Shown here in pieces: positions 24,874 through 36,118 of a stretch of 64,000 nt of DNA. Origin of the DNA: Xylogone sp. PMI_703 (lineage: Eukaryota > Ascomycota > Leotiomycetes); assembly GCA_021399445.1 (NCBI GenBank), contig JAJTUQ010000001.1, forward strand, positions 6,076,001 through 6,140,000, in the 5' to 3' direction. The position numbers were made by a program, and so were the translations under genes. Position 1 is the stretch's first letter; every line of letters starts with the position of its first letter. The notes below the pieces were generated by a model. The model saw nothing but the letters and a program-made list of their open reading frames with translations. It had not been told where the DNA came from and ran no database searches.

Positions 24874-25719
24874 ATGTAAGCCCGTGTATCCGTTTAATTC
24901 CATCGAAGCCGTATTCATGTTGCTGGGATTTCGATGCAACACCTTTCCTTACATCACAATCGTTATATGAGACAAAACTTGTTACCCGAAGCTGACAATA
25001 ATTCCTCACGATAGGGTCAACCTCACCACCCAGAAGCGCCTGGCGGCGTCCGTTGTAGGATGTGGAAAGCGGAAGATCTGGCTCGATCCCAATGAGACCA
25101 GCGAAATCTCCAATGCCAACTCCCGCCAGAGTATCCGAAAGCTCGTGGCTGATGGCCTCATCATCCGCAAGCCAGTCACTATGCACTCCCGATCCCGTGC
25201 CCGCGAACTCACAGCCGCCCGAAGAATTGGTAGACATCGTGGTTTTGGTAAGAGAAAGGGTACAGCCGATGCTCGTATGCCAAGGTACGTACACTTTCGA
25301 TATGCATTATGCATATAACCGTGGAATAGTTGCTGATTATGTAAATTTACAGCCAAGTCCTCTGGATGCGCCGATTAAGAGTCCTCCGTCGTCTTCTCGT
25401 CAAATACCGTGCCAGTGGAAAGATTGACAAGCATCTGTACCACGAACTTTACCACCTCAGCAAGGGTAACACCTTCAAGCATAAGCGAGCATTGGTTGAG
25501 CACGTAAGTTGGGACATGGTGCACTCCTTGAACACGGTATCTAATACGTATCAACAGATCCACAGAGCTAAGGCTGAGAAGCAACGTGAGAGAGTCCTGA
25601 AGGAGGAGATGGATGCCAAGCGGGCGAAGACCAAGGCTGCCCGCGAGAGAAAGCAAGAGAGAGCTGTGGCAAAGAGAGCTGCTCAGTTTGGCGAAGAAGA
25701 GGAAACCGAGACAAAATAG
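24874..25719 (+). CDS. RPL19: 60S ribosomal protein eL19, 194 aa
   Basis: Exons 24874-24875, 25015-25284, 25353-25503 and 25558-25719. The first exon contributes only AT of the start codon; the G comes from exon 2 (AT|GTAAGC...GATAG|GGTCAAC), giving [20 protein letters not shown]. The rest is unmistakable eL19: [52 protein letters not shown], and a Lys/Arg/Glu-rich helical tail ending EEEETETK. It sits on the large subunit near the exit tunnel and makes an intersubunit bridge. Introns concentrated at the 5' end are usual for fungal ribosomal genes. Sum is 195 codons. Confidence 0.97.
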
Positions 25720-26654
25720 ATCGGGTGATTTTCATGAGGGTGGTACATGGAGTGTATTTGGCAGGGTCTATAAAAAGGCTGATTGGCTTTTCATTGTCAT
25801 GGACTTTCTGCATTACTGCACGGGCAATGATATTATTCATGATTTCATCTGTAATTCTTGTGATTTCTATCTCATTTTGCTGTTGCGGATGTTTTCCGGT
25901 ACACTAATTGAAGCAAGATCATCCCTGCAATAATTGCCGTGATAGCATGCTACAACTATCTTAACAGATGTACAGTTGTATATGCAGTTATTAGAAATAT
26001 TCCAAGTTCCCTTTTCTTCCTCTTGCTTGTCTAGATGCTAGATTGCATGTATGTATTGAGCAAAAATAATGAAAATCTTTAGGACTCGGTCTTTCGCTCT
26101 TTCGTAGCTAAGCATCTCCAAGAAACCGGAAGGATGCACGGCAAGAAATCCACATCTTACTGGACTAGCTAAATAATGCTCATTTCTTGATAACGTCTGG
26201 AAGCAAACAAGATCAAACAGCAAGTAGCAGAAAAGAACCAAGAGGTGACAGAATCTATAGCCAACAATGACGGATCGGATTGTTTCACATTGTCCTTCTA
26301 TCGGTGGTTATGTGAGCCCAGAACATATCAACATCGCCCGCCGTGAGGCGAGGGCTGAGGCTGTCTTAGCGGCTACTCGTCATCTCCGTTATAGTTGATG
26401 GAGAAGAAAGATTTTTGAGTTGCTGCGCACGCACCGTTCTTAAAGGCGTCCACGCACGCGAGCTTCGTTAGCGCACTCGTTAGCGCCCTATCGATAGCCG
26501 TAGTGGGGAACGTCAATCAAGAAACTCTGGAGACACCGAACCGGGATAATCAGGTCACTCGCTGGAACGACAGAGCTGGAGTCAATCGCGAAATCGTGAG
26601 GTCAGTCTGCTGTTTTCAGGCCAATCGATCCTCTGCTAATGACTCCAGGCCGTG
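25720..26654. other. 3' region of eL19 and upstream region of the SHMT gene
   Basis: The region has no convincing gene apart from a 43-codon frame at 26267-26398 listed separately. The first half is AT-rich and should hold the eL19 polyadenylation site. From about 26440 the sequence is GC-richer, with GCGCAC/GCACGC and repeated GTTAGCGC motifs near 26468-26486, a plausible promoter or leader for the gene at 26655. Confidence 0.5.
26267..26398 (+). CDS. Possible 43-codon small ORF upstream of SHMT
   Basis: ATG at 26267 opens a frame beginning MTDRIVSHCPSIGGYVSP and ending RHLRYS, stop at 26396-26398. It sits 256 bp before the SHMT start, in the region expected for promoter or leader. If the transcript starts upstream it would be a uORF; otherwise it is chance. 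No family is recognised. Confidence 0.2.
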   Translation: MTDRIVSHCPSIGGYVSPEHINIARREARAEAVLAATRHLRYS

Positions 26655-28439
26655 ATGTCGTTACTCAAGGGGGCTTCTCGAGTTGCTTTCAGGGCGACTA
26701 CATTTAGAGCTGCTCCAATATGCCGTGCACGTTATTCGTCAACCTCTGCTTCGGTAGAAGGTCAACATCAGGTACGCATGATACATATGTCTCCGGCTCG
26801 ATTTTTTTGGCCATATATGCGGCTAACAATGTCAATTGCAGTTATTATCAGCCGATCTCGAACATGCTGATCCTGCGGTCTTTGATATCATCGAAAAGGT
26901 ACCATTTGCGAATATCTTATAGTTTGGAGACCAAAACTAACAGCTGTGTCTGGTAGGAAAAACGAAGACAAAAACATTTCATAAATCTGATTCCGTCTGA
27001 AAACTTCACATCTCGAGCTGTGCTTGATGCGTTAGGGAGTGTCATGCAAAGTAGGTCGAATTGAAAGTGGGACAAGGGCAACTAGTAACCGCATGAATAG
27101 ACAAATATTCTGAGGGCTACCCAGGCGCAAGATATTACGGCGGCAATCAATTCATCGATGAAGCTGAGAGGCTATGCCAGAGCCGTGCCTTGCAAACATT
27201 CAATTTGCAGGACTCTCAATGGGGCGTCAATGTACAACGTACGTTATTTGTTCAACTTTCGCTACGAACGGGACTGACATTAGTTAAACTTTTACAGCGC
27301 TATCTGGTTCGCCGGCAAACCTATATGCATATTCTGCTCTTCTGAATGCGCATGATCGATTAATGGGTCTGGATTTACCTCATGGTGGCCATCTCTCCCA
27401 TGGATATCAGACACCCTCAAAGAAGATCTCTGCTATATCGAAATATTTTGAGACGCTACCGTATCAATTGGATGAAGAAACCGGTCTAATTGATTATAAA
27501 AAACTTGAAGAATTGGCAGTTTTATATAGACCGAAACTCATTGTAGCAGGCACATCTGCCTATAGCCGTTTAATCGACTATAAGCGTATGAGAGAGATAT
27601 GTGATAAGGTCGGTGCTTATTTACTGGCGGATATGGCCCATATCTCTGGTCTCGTCGCAGCGAAAGTTATTCCTAGTCCATTTGACTATGCCGATGTCGT
27701 TACAACCACAACACACAAGTCTTTACGCGGCCCCAGAGGAGCTATGATATTCTTCAGAAGAGGTGTTCGCCGAGTAAATCCCAAGACCAAAGAAGAAGAG
27801 ATGTGGAATATAGAAGATGCTATCAACTCTTCTGTTTTCCCTGGTCACCAAGGTGGCCCTCATAATCACACTATTACAGCACTAGCAGTTGCACTGAAAC
27901 AGGCGCAAAGCCCCGAATTTAGAACGTATCAAGAGACCGTTTTAAGCAATGCGAAAGCATTTGCGAAACGTCTAGGTGATTCAAAAAGCCAAGGTGGATT
28001 AGGATATTCTATAGTATCTGGAGGTACCGACAACCACTTGGTCCTGGTGGACCTAAAACCGCAAGGTGTTGATGGAGCCAGAGTTGAGCGAGTACTTGAG
28101 CTTGTTGGCGTTGCAAGCAATAAAAACACGGTCCCAGGTGACAAATCAGCACTTAAACCCGGCGGCTTGAGAATGGGTACTCCAGCAATGACTACACGTG
28201 GGTTCCAGTCAGATGATTTTGTTCGTGTGGCAGATATTGTGAATAGGGCCGTCAACATCACTCAACGACTAGATAAGACAGCACGGGAGGATGCAGAGTC
28301 GAAGGGCAGGAAGAACCCTGGAAGTGTAAAGGCCTTCTATGACTACCTTGGGTCGGGTGACAATGACCGTGAGATTGTTCAGTTAAGATCGGAGGTCGCA
28401 GAATGGGTTGGGACCTTTGCGTCACCCTGGGAGAAATAA
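26655..28439 (+). CDS. Serine hydroxymethyltransferase, mitochondrial type, 515 aa
   Basis: Exons 26655-26771, 26842-26898, 26957-27050, 27101-27238 and 27298-28439 total 516 codons. The protein starts [20 protein letters not shown], an Arg-rich, acid-free mitochondrial presequence to about residue 30, then the SHMT fold: [41 protein letters not shown], and the PLP-binding [13 protein letters not shown] with Lys at about residue 276. The enzyme converts serine and tetrahydrofolate to glycine and methylene-tetrahydrofolate. The presequence suggests the SHM1-type isozyme; a cytosolic paralogue would be elsewhere. The first in-frame ATG after the intron-free leader was chosen. Confidence 0.95.
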
Positions 28440-28652
28440 ATGCAACATTGGTTTCCTCAACTAAACCTTAGCATGTTTGGAGTGTTAAAGTAATACTCTG
28501 TGAATATGTATTGAATCAATCACTACTTTGGGTCTTGGGCCTGATTGCTTTCCTTCCTCTTTCGGTGACGAAGGGCTTCAACGCCCGTGGATTTGAATTA
28601 GAGTACCCAATTATAAGCCTCATTCCCTACAGATGATAAGAGTACATTAATC
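28440..28652. other. Convergent 3' ends of SHMT and SDR genes
   Basis: A 213-bp interval between two stop codons on opposite strands. Both polyadenylation signals must lie here and the transcripts may overlap. No other feature is seen. Confidence 0.5.
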
Positions 28653-29586
28653 TCACAATTTCGATCCTACAAGGCTCCCACCGTCTAATGCAATAACTGC
28701 GCCATTCACAAACGAACCAGCTCTGCTGGCTAAGAAAAGGCATGCTCCCGCCACATCTTCTGGCTCACCAATTCTTCCAAGGGGAATACCCGCTACAATA
28801 GTATCTTTGAAGTTCTTCAACGTCTGCGCCATCATCTTACTTTCAAACGGCCCACAAGCTAACGCATTGCTAGTAATATTTCTCTTTCCAAGATGGTTGG
28901 CAAGTACTCTGCTCAATTGGTGTAGCCCGGCTTTGCTGGCGCTGTACGAGAAGGTCTCGAGAGCTGGTACACGAATTCCATCTACGGAACCAATGTTGAT
29001 GATTCGCGCAGGATCCCCTTCTTTCTGCGCTGCTTCAAGTAAAGGAGTGACAAGCTGGGTAATTGTAAACACGCGAGACAAATTCAAAGTGAGAACGCGC
29101 GTCCAGGCTGAATCTGGGAATTCATCGTACGGAGCGCCCCAATTGGAGCCGCTGTTGTTCACCAAGACGTGAAGCTTCGATTCCCGCTTTTTGAGTTCTT
29201 CAACCATGCGCTTGCAGTCTTCTAGCTTGTAGAAATCCGCTGCTATAAAATCTGCAGTGCCTTTGCCTATAACATAAGAGAGGCATACGTCAATCCAATT
29301 GTGTATGAGGGAGGTGTAAGCTGCTCAAGTGCACCAGATTTGAGAAGCTTACCTAAAGCATTCAATTCCTGACAAGCTTTCTCGCAGGCCTTTGCGTCCC
29401 GAGATGTGATATATACTTTTGCGCCGTTGGCAACGAAGCCCTCTGATATCATCCGCCCGATCCCTTTGGCACCCCCCGTCACCAGGACGACCTTATCCTG
29501 CAAGCAAAGTATTAGCTCCAGCTGTGAAACAAGACGTGACATTGGGCATTCTGTACCTTAACATTAAAGAGGCTGGTAGAATCCAT
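28653..29586 (-). CDS. Short-chain dehydrogenase/reductase, 262 aa
   Basis: Exons 29586-29557, 29497-29353 and 29266-28653 (263 codons). The 10-codon first exon (MDSTSLFNVK) joins DKVVLVTGGAKGIGRMISEG. Classical SDR features: cofactor loop TGGAKGIG (17-24), NNSG (about 95-98), catalytic Ser in NIGSVDG (about 152) and YSASK (Tyr 166, Lys 170). The Arg/Lys pattern after the glycine loop and length suit an NADPH-linked classical SDR; it resembles the RhlG/3-oxoacyl-ACP-reductase-like group in fungi. Substrate is unknown. No targeting signal is apparent. It is convergent with SHMT, with no obvious pathway link. Confidence 0.92.
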
Positions 29587-30784
29587 TTCCAAAGAGATTG
29601 AAGTAAATATGAACAAATTTCAAAATAATAATGAAAATGGATGTATTTGTTGAATGGTGAACTCTCAAAGTCCTCGGTCATTACTGATAAAAGATGCCGA
29701 GGTCTTCCTGGCCTCCTAGTTTGCTTGGTTTGTCTGCCTCGCTAGACGGACACCATTCCCCTGCGTTCCTAAGCCCCTCCAGTAAATAGAGCATCATTAC
29801 CAGAACAAGTGCCATTAGGGTACTTTAAGGTCCGCTAGATTTTGGTGACAACTTAGGTACTGCCGTGTCAACTACTTTGCAATCAATGAGATAGGCTACC
29901 GAGGCTTCGTTGAATACTGAAGCGTAAGAATGCCATGGTTACTAATCAAGTTAGATACTAGTTAACTATTGCAGAGATTACGTTGAAGAAGGTTTGAGCT
30001 CTTTACCTATGACAATAATCTCCAGTTATCGGATGATAGTTACCCTATTCTATTACAATTCTTACTCTACTTCAATATTTGTGTATAGTTCATACCTACA
30101 ATACAGTAAAAGCTAACAAAAAAGGGTCACTATTATTCCTTGATTCTTGTAGCTGTAATAATTGATAGTCTTTTATATATAGTGACTGAGTCAGGAGTTA
30201 ACAGCCAGAAACTATAAACGAATTATCATGATTAGTAGCCCATGATTATAGGCGATTATAGTGGTTAGTAGCCTATTTTATAAGCGATTATAGTGGTTGA
30301 TAACTTAAACGATAAGCAGTCACAATTAGGTGATAGCCGATATTATATTTGATATTGTCAACTGAGATCATTTGGGCTGCACAGATTTGATTAGTTATTC
30401 TATTACGTCATTGATTCTCTTTGCATAGTATCAATTTGTATACGACTGTGAAGTGAAGTTACGTGAGTTCCAGCCCAGTAATCGGAGATTATTGTGCCCA
30501 TAGGTAAAGTGCGGGTGCCCTTAGCTTAGGCTTTGAAGAAATAGCATCCTTCCGAAATATCTAACGTGATCGTGCATGGCTTTAATTATGATTTAAGTCA
30601 GATTAGCTTGAGACCAAACTTATATAAGCAAATCTTAACTAAAGTTAGCTCAGCCAATCCCTTCCGTAATATGACTTGATCTATATATGCCTGACCCAGC
30701 TTTCATTTCTTTCATACAAATCGAGAAACTCAAACTTTAGTTCATAACCCTGCTTCTCCCAATACTTCGAATATATCACATCCT
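29587..30784. other. AT-rich spacer upstream of SDR and methyltransferase genes
   Basis: About 1.2 kb separating two divergent genes. It is AT-rich with no credible frame. It contains the second instance of the short motif shared with 4824 (near 29854: TAGGTACTGCCGTGTCAACT) and a small direct repeat at 30232-30300. A pyrimidine-rich TTTCATTTCTTTCATAC lies at about 30701, near the expected start of transcription for the + gene. Confidence 0.5.
30232..30300. repeat. Two-unit direct repeat, period about 33 bp
   Basis: GCGATTATAGTGGTT occurs at 30252 and 30284, and TTAGTAGCC at 30232 and 30265, giving a degenerate tandem of about 33 bp in the intergenic spacer. No function is apparent. Confidence 0.5.
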
Positions 30785-31687
30785 ATGACCGACCAAACAG
30801 TCCAACAAGCCCGAGAGAGGCTCAAGTCCCAATTTGGAGACGTTGACCCCGCAGAGCACGGGGCAAAATGGGATGAACTATGGAATGAGAATTTCGTTCC
30901 TTGGGACAGAGGGGTCCCGAATCCGGCGCTCATTGACTTCCTCGATGAGAGGCAGGATCTCTTAGGTAGTTTAGCAAGCAATTCACGCAAAAAAGTACTG
31001 GTCCCCGGCTGTGGAAAGGGTTATGATGTACTGCTCCTGGCTTCACGGGGATACGATGCTTACGGGCTCGATTACTCTGAGAAAGCCCTCGAGGAAGCCA
31101 GAAAGGTTGAGAAAGAGTTCGCAGGGAAGGGAATTTATGAGGCAAAATCTGGTGTACAACCTGGCAAAATCACATGGTTGGTTGGAGATTTTTTCAAAGA
31201 CGACTTCTTACGCCCAGTAACTGGAGAACACAAGTTCGATCTGATCTACGATTACACGGTACTCTCTTTTTTGTTTACATTATAATCCTACCTCGTGAAC
31301 TTAATTATTGACAAATGTGAGCAGTTCCTGTCAGCTCTACCACCATCTCTCCGACCCGCATGGTCGAAACGCTTCGTAGAGTTACTAGCTCCTCAGGGAA
31401 GAGTTGTCTGCATTGAGTTTCCAACATATAAAGCTCCATCAACAGGTGGCCCTCCATGGGGTCTTCCACCAAAGGTATATACAGGACATCTAGAACGACC
31501 AGGAGAAGAGCTTCCTTACGATGATGAGAAAGGTCTACTTGAAGACCAGCTGGGACCACCAACCCCAAGCGGGTTAAAACGGATAGCACATTTCCAACCT
31601 AAGAGAACTCATCAAATCGGCTATGATGAAGAGGGTAAAGTGACAGATTGGTTGAGTGTTTGGGCCCATCCAACCGCCTCCGCATGA
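30785..31687 (+). CDS. TPMT-family thiol/halide methyltransferase-like protein, 278 aa
   Basis: Exons 30785-31258 and 31325-31687, intron with GTACTC donor and GAGCAG acceptor; 279 codons. The N-terminus has the TPMT-family signature around KWDELWNENFVPWDRGVPNP, then the SAM-binding motif I VLVPGCGKGYDV (71-82), YGLDYSE (motif post-I) and DLIYDYTFLSALP spanning the intron. The family methylates thiols, thiocyanate, iodide or small thiol metabolites using S-adenosylmethionine. Plant homologues are halide/thiol methyltransferases and fungal ones protect toxic thiols, so substrate is uncertain here. No targeting signal; probably cytosolic. Confidence 0.92.
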
Positions 31688-31756
31688 TTTTTGGTGCGTA
31701 GGTGGAGGGCTTTTGGCTTGATCCAGTAGGAGTTATAGCTCTCGATAGTACATAGC

Positions 31757-32713
31757 TCAAGATGCCTTATAAACAGAATTATAATGCTCTCCTAAGCCAA
31801 AGCCATGGCGATAGTATGCAAGCAAGATTTTCTCTGGCGGTGACTGCCCATCCAGCCCAGGCTCAATAATCTGAGGGCTACCATTCTGGAGCACACATAT
31901 CTCAATATTGTATGACTTAGCCAAAGCAAGTAGCTCCAAGTGCCCACCCCACTCGGCCGTATCTCTGATCTTGTGTATATGATCTTGCAATGGCTCGTCT
32001 AACCAAGCTGCGAAATCGTCTGGGTGCGCCTCCATGTACCTAGCGGCAGCTCGTCTAACTGGTTTATATCTCTCCGTCTCTTTTAGCTCTGTATCTGATT
32101 CTGCTCCGAGAGGGATCCCCACCCGTGATAGCTGGTCTGCGACTGCCGAAAACAGACAATGGCCATTCGGTGCTATTAATTTTTCTGCCAAGCCTCGCGC
32201 TTGGAACTCCTTCAGCATAATATCTCGCTCGATTGCCCTGGGATCAGGCTGATTAATGGCTTCCTTCTCTGCCTCAGCTGCCGCAGCCTCTTGTTCAGCT
32301 GCTCGACGCGCAAGTCGTTCTTTCTGCCGGTTGCGTTTTCGAGGCTGTCCCGGTTCAGACGAGTTACTTGGGGACAAGGAAGCTTTGGCTAGAGTCTCCG
32401 CGACCTCATTTATGTCATTCAATGCCGATTGACTTCCAGATGTTGACGGTAGGAGGCTATCTTCATTCGAGGAATCACCATCTAACTCAGGCACGTTATC
32501 TACATCAGGAACGGGTAGCTCGCCATTCAAAGCTGCTAGCTCCCGGCCTTGCCTCTCAGCTAATTGCCTCTCAAGTTCCTCGCATTCACTGTTCACGCCT
32601 CGACGCGTTTTCTTGGTGGCGCTTTTCTTCTTCTGCGTAATCCTGGCCTGGAGGTCGCGTTGCTCTTTTCGGTGACGAGCCTGGAGTTCCTCCCGGGACT
32701 CGTGCACTTCCAT
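31757..32713 (-). CDS. OTU2: OTU-domain cysteine protease, Otu2-like, 318 aa, single exon
   Basis: ATG at 32713 opens 319 codons; a longer frame upstream lacks ATG. The N-terminal half is a charged coiled-coil (ELQARHRKEQRDLQARI...), followed by acidic and Ala/Glu-rich linkers. The C-terminal OTU domain has NGHCLFSAV with candidate Cys 186, and a C-terminal GLGEHYNSV with His 310. In OTU enzymes the residue two before the Gly-x-Cys triplet's Cys is usually Asp (D-G-x-C); here it is Asn (PNGHC). Yeast Otu2 removes ubiquitin from ribosomal protein eS7 during initiation; the same role is inferred only by family. Whether the Asn matters for activity is unknown. Confidence 0.92.
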   Translation of the reverse strand: MEVHESREELQARHRKEQRDLQARITQKKKSATKKTRRGVNSECEELERQLAERQGRELAALNGELPVPDVDNVPELDGDSSNEDSLLPSTSGSQSALNDINEVAETLAKASLSPSNSSEPGQPRKRNRQKERLARRAAEQEAAAAEAEKEAINQPDPRAIERDIMLKEFQARGLAEKLIAPNGHCLFSAVADQLSRVGIPLGAESDTELKETERYKPVRRAAARYMEAHPDDFAAWLDEPLQDHIHKIRDTAEWGGHLELLALAKSYNIEICVLQNGSPQIIEPGLDGQSPPEKILLAYYRHGFGLGEHYNSVYKAS

Positions 32714-33516
32714 CGGTCGTTCGAAGAATGAAAGATGGCTCAAGCACCGGCTGTAAATCACATCAACGGCCTTCACCCAGGCACAATAGGACCGTACAAC
32801 CGTACTCAGCTACGTATTACCGCGGTCAAATTACAAGATCTGGAGGTGTAGTGGGGAGGGAAGTGGCATGGCGGGGTAGTGGAAATAGTATTTTCCGCTT
32901 TTGCATCGCAAGCAAAGCACTACCTGAACCTGTCACGTGCACTGCATATCCTGGGCGATCGGAGAAAAAAGACTGACCAATAGTTCAGAAGCAACACTGA
33001 TGTTTATTCCCGCTCCTACATCGCTGTGTGCCGAATTGCCGGCGCAGGGCAACGTCTTGCACAGAAAAGCCACCGCTGAGCAGTTGCAAGCAAAACTGGC
33101 GCAACTGGGCAGGTGAAAGAGCGGCGATGGCGCCTTCCTCCTGTAGCTTCTGCCGGTCAACGGCACAATATTCTCCTACAGTAGCAGGAGTATCTGACGC
33201 TGCTGGAGCCAAAGACAGGGCGCCATCCCCACATAGTCCGTATAAACAGTCCCTTTGGGAGTTGCCCGCGGTTGGTACATCTTCCTTATCTTCCTAATTC
33301 TGTCTTGCAGGGCAACATTTTTCTGTCCTGCGCAGCTTTAGTTTGCCCGTTGCTTAGTCTTGTCTTCTTGAGATATAGCTGCTACACTGTATATCTCTCC
33401 TTTGTTTCCTATTTAACAAGCCGCTGCTCTTCCTTTCAGGTAGATAGTGGTAGATTCTCCACTTTTATATTTATTTTATACCTCGGTGTAGCACGCTTCA
33501 CCAAACTGGAACCAGA
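32714..33516. promoter_or_regulatory. Divergent spacer between OTU2 and MFS genes
   Basis: About 800 bp between two divergent start codons, so it should contain both promoters. Short frames here do not resemble known proteins. Pyrimidine-rich stretches around 33335-33450 (including CTCTCCTTTGTTTCC) precede the MFS start. No defined binding site was identified. Confidence 0.5.
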
Positions 33517-35364
33517 ATGGTCCATGACCCCGAAAAACAAGAGCAGTTGCAAGACAATGACCAATTGTCAATTGACCGGCCTGCGCAGCACCTAACGGCC
33601 TCGACTCCAACAGACTATAGCTCAGAAAAGAGAGATGGAAAGAGCGACTGTTCAGAAATTGCCGATCTCGACGAGACCCACGATTCAGAGAAGGAGGAAG
33701 CTGAGGCCGTCGTGCGCCCTCCGTCATCCAGCGACTCAATAGAGCTTGCAGAACCCACAGATTCACATCCCATTCCCTGCTCGAGGTCCAGATCATCTTC
33801 CACTCACACCAGACAACCGGGAATCGTTCCTCGAGGGAAACGTCGAGGTCTATTTGCCAGGTTTGCCCTTATTGCGGAGGTAGAGAGACCCTACGAATAT
33901 CCAAACAGCACAAAATGGATCATCACGTGTTTGGTAGCCTTTGCTGCAGCTGCTGCTCCCATGGGCAGTGCTATATTCTTCCGTACGACTCTCTTCGTTG
34001 AAGCATTGGAGTCCTTCTGTAGTGTGATTCGCTGACTTGCGATTCCAGCTGCTTTACCCCAGATTACCCAAGAACTACATACCAATGCAACCATAACCAA
34101 CCTCAATGTCGCCCTCTACATGCTCAGCATGTCAATATTTCCTCTCTGGTGGTCGTCATTTTCTGAGACATTTGGCCGTAGGTCCATATACATAGTGTCA
34201 TTTACATTATTCGCAATATGGAATGTTGTTTCGGCCGTGAGTACCTCTATTGGTATGTTGGTGGTGATGCGGATTCTTGGAGGCGGTGCTGCTGCCTCGG
34301 TTCAAGCGGTTGGAGCCGGTACCATTTCTGATATCTGGGAGTCTAAGGAGCGGGGTCGAGCCATGGGCATCTTTTACCTAGGCCCCTTGCTTGGGCCACT
34401 GGTCGCTCCCATCGTTGGTGGTGTGCTGACAGAGGCATGGGGATGGCGAAGCACACAATGGTTCCAGACGATATATGGCGGGGTAGTATTGGTCCTAATT
34501 GTATCTCTTCTTCCAGAGACGCTCAGCAAACAGGTGGCCCAGGCCAACAACCCAAATCCTTCTAGCGAAAAGACCAATGGCCAGCCATCACTCTCACGAG
34601 TCTCAACTCGACAGTCCGTACAGCAGAAGACTAAGAAACTTGGTGCGGTGATTAAACAGTGCGTCATTGGCCCCCTATATGTGATAGGCTATCTCCGCTT
34701 CCCACCTATTTTAATCACGGTCTATCTGGCTAGTGTGACTTTTGGAACTCTATATGTCTTGAATATATCCATCCAACAAACCTTCTCCGAATCGCCGTAT
34801 AATTTTAGCGTTATCATAGTGGGTTTGTTATACATCCCCAACTCCCTTGGATATATTGTGTCGTCCATTTATGGTGGAAAGTGGAACGACAGTATTATGG
34901 CACGAGAGGCCAAAGCTGCTGGTCGGTATGACGCGTCAGGAAAATTGACTTATCTCCCTGAAGACCGAATGAGAGAAAATGCGTGGATAGCAGCCGTTGT
35001 ATACCCCGGTGCCCTCTTATGGTATGGCTGGACGGCTCAGAAAGGTGTGATGTGGCTCGTGCCAATGATAGCCAACTTTTTCTTTGGTCTTGGGAGTATG
35101 ATTATCTTTGGGCTTGTGACCACCATGCTTACAGAGCTGGTGGGCAAGAGGAGTAGTAGCGGAGTGGCTTTAAATAACTTCGTTCGAAACATTCTCAGCT
35201 GTGTGGGCGGAGTTGTTGCTGAACCCCTGATTACTGCCATCGGAAACGGCTGGTTGTTCACTGGACTAGCAGTAATATGCTGGGTCAGTGCCTTTTCCGT
35301 CGTTTGGGCGATGACAAGATACGGTCCCAAGTGGAGACCACAAATGGACAAACACTTTCGATGA
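33517..35364 (+). CDS. MFS transporter, DHA1 family, QDR/DTR1-like, 593 aa
   Basis: Exons 33517-33982 and 34049-35364 (594 codons) joined in frame as IFF-P-ALPQIT. About 120 hydrophilic N-terminal residues rich in Ser, Glu and Arg precede TM1 (TKWIITCLVAFAAAAAPM). Around twelve membrane segments follow. The loop SSFSETFGRRS is the MFS motif A; a long cytoplasmic loop between TM6 and TM7 (VAQANNPNPSSEKTNGQPSL region) is typical of DHA1. Family members export drugs, dityrosine, or polyamines at the plasma membrane; substrate here is not predictable. The C-terminus is short. Divergent from OTU2. Confidence 0.93.
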
Positions 35365-36118
35365 TACCCAAAAATAAACACTAGGACGGGGAAAGTTTTG
35401 ATACTATTTACTTTAAGTTTTTGATATAATATAGATACAAACATATGTATGATACAGATATATATAATGAAGACATGCTAATGAATTTTTAATTCATGGC
35501 TCCCTATTGGGAGTAGACAACTATCATGAGAGAAAGAAAATGAGGTATCTAATGTTACATAAGGCCATCCCTTCATCCTCCAACAAAACAACTCAACTGC
35601 TTGTTCCAAATTTTGAAAACAAAAGGGTCTTTTTTTATGGTGCGTTATAACTGTAATAAGCACCTTTGAGTACCTACAGTGAAAATACAACTGTGTAACC
35701 AGAATGAGATGTCTCTCTTTTCCACCCTTCCTTCCCAAAATCCCCGCTCCTAAAAAGACATAAGAAAGGCCCCAAAAAAGAGGGTCGCTGTAACAGCAAT
35801 GTCTCGTTCGAATTTTTGCTTTAAATGGTGAGAAGGAGGGATAGAAACCCCCAAAAATGAAGGACAACACCACACATCAAGCACGTGGGACTGAGAAGCA
35901 AAAACTCCAACCCAAAATAAGACCAGACAAACAATGGCCTGAGCCGCTGTGTTTGAACGCCGTTTTGCTCCCACCTCCTTCCAAATAAGTTCCTTGTACA
36001 AAATACTTCAGCCACTCAATCCTGATATCTTCCCGCACACACTCCCCTTCCTCAAAACACCCGCTTGGTATAAAAACAACACTGCCAGAAAGTTATATTG
36101 GTATCAAAACAAAAGAAC
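35365..36118. other. Convergent 3' spacer of MFS and ApsA-like genes
   Basis: About 750 bp, AT-rich, between two stop codons on opposite strands. It holds only short antisense-type frames, some of which would run on the minus strand without a family match. Probably both 3' UTRs and polyadenylation sites; no repeat is evident. Confidence 0.5.

Noticed and set aside
31757..32776. Longer start for the OTU protein at 32776
   Set aside because: The upstream extension begins at GTG; the first ATG is at 32713.
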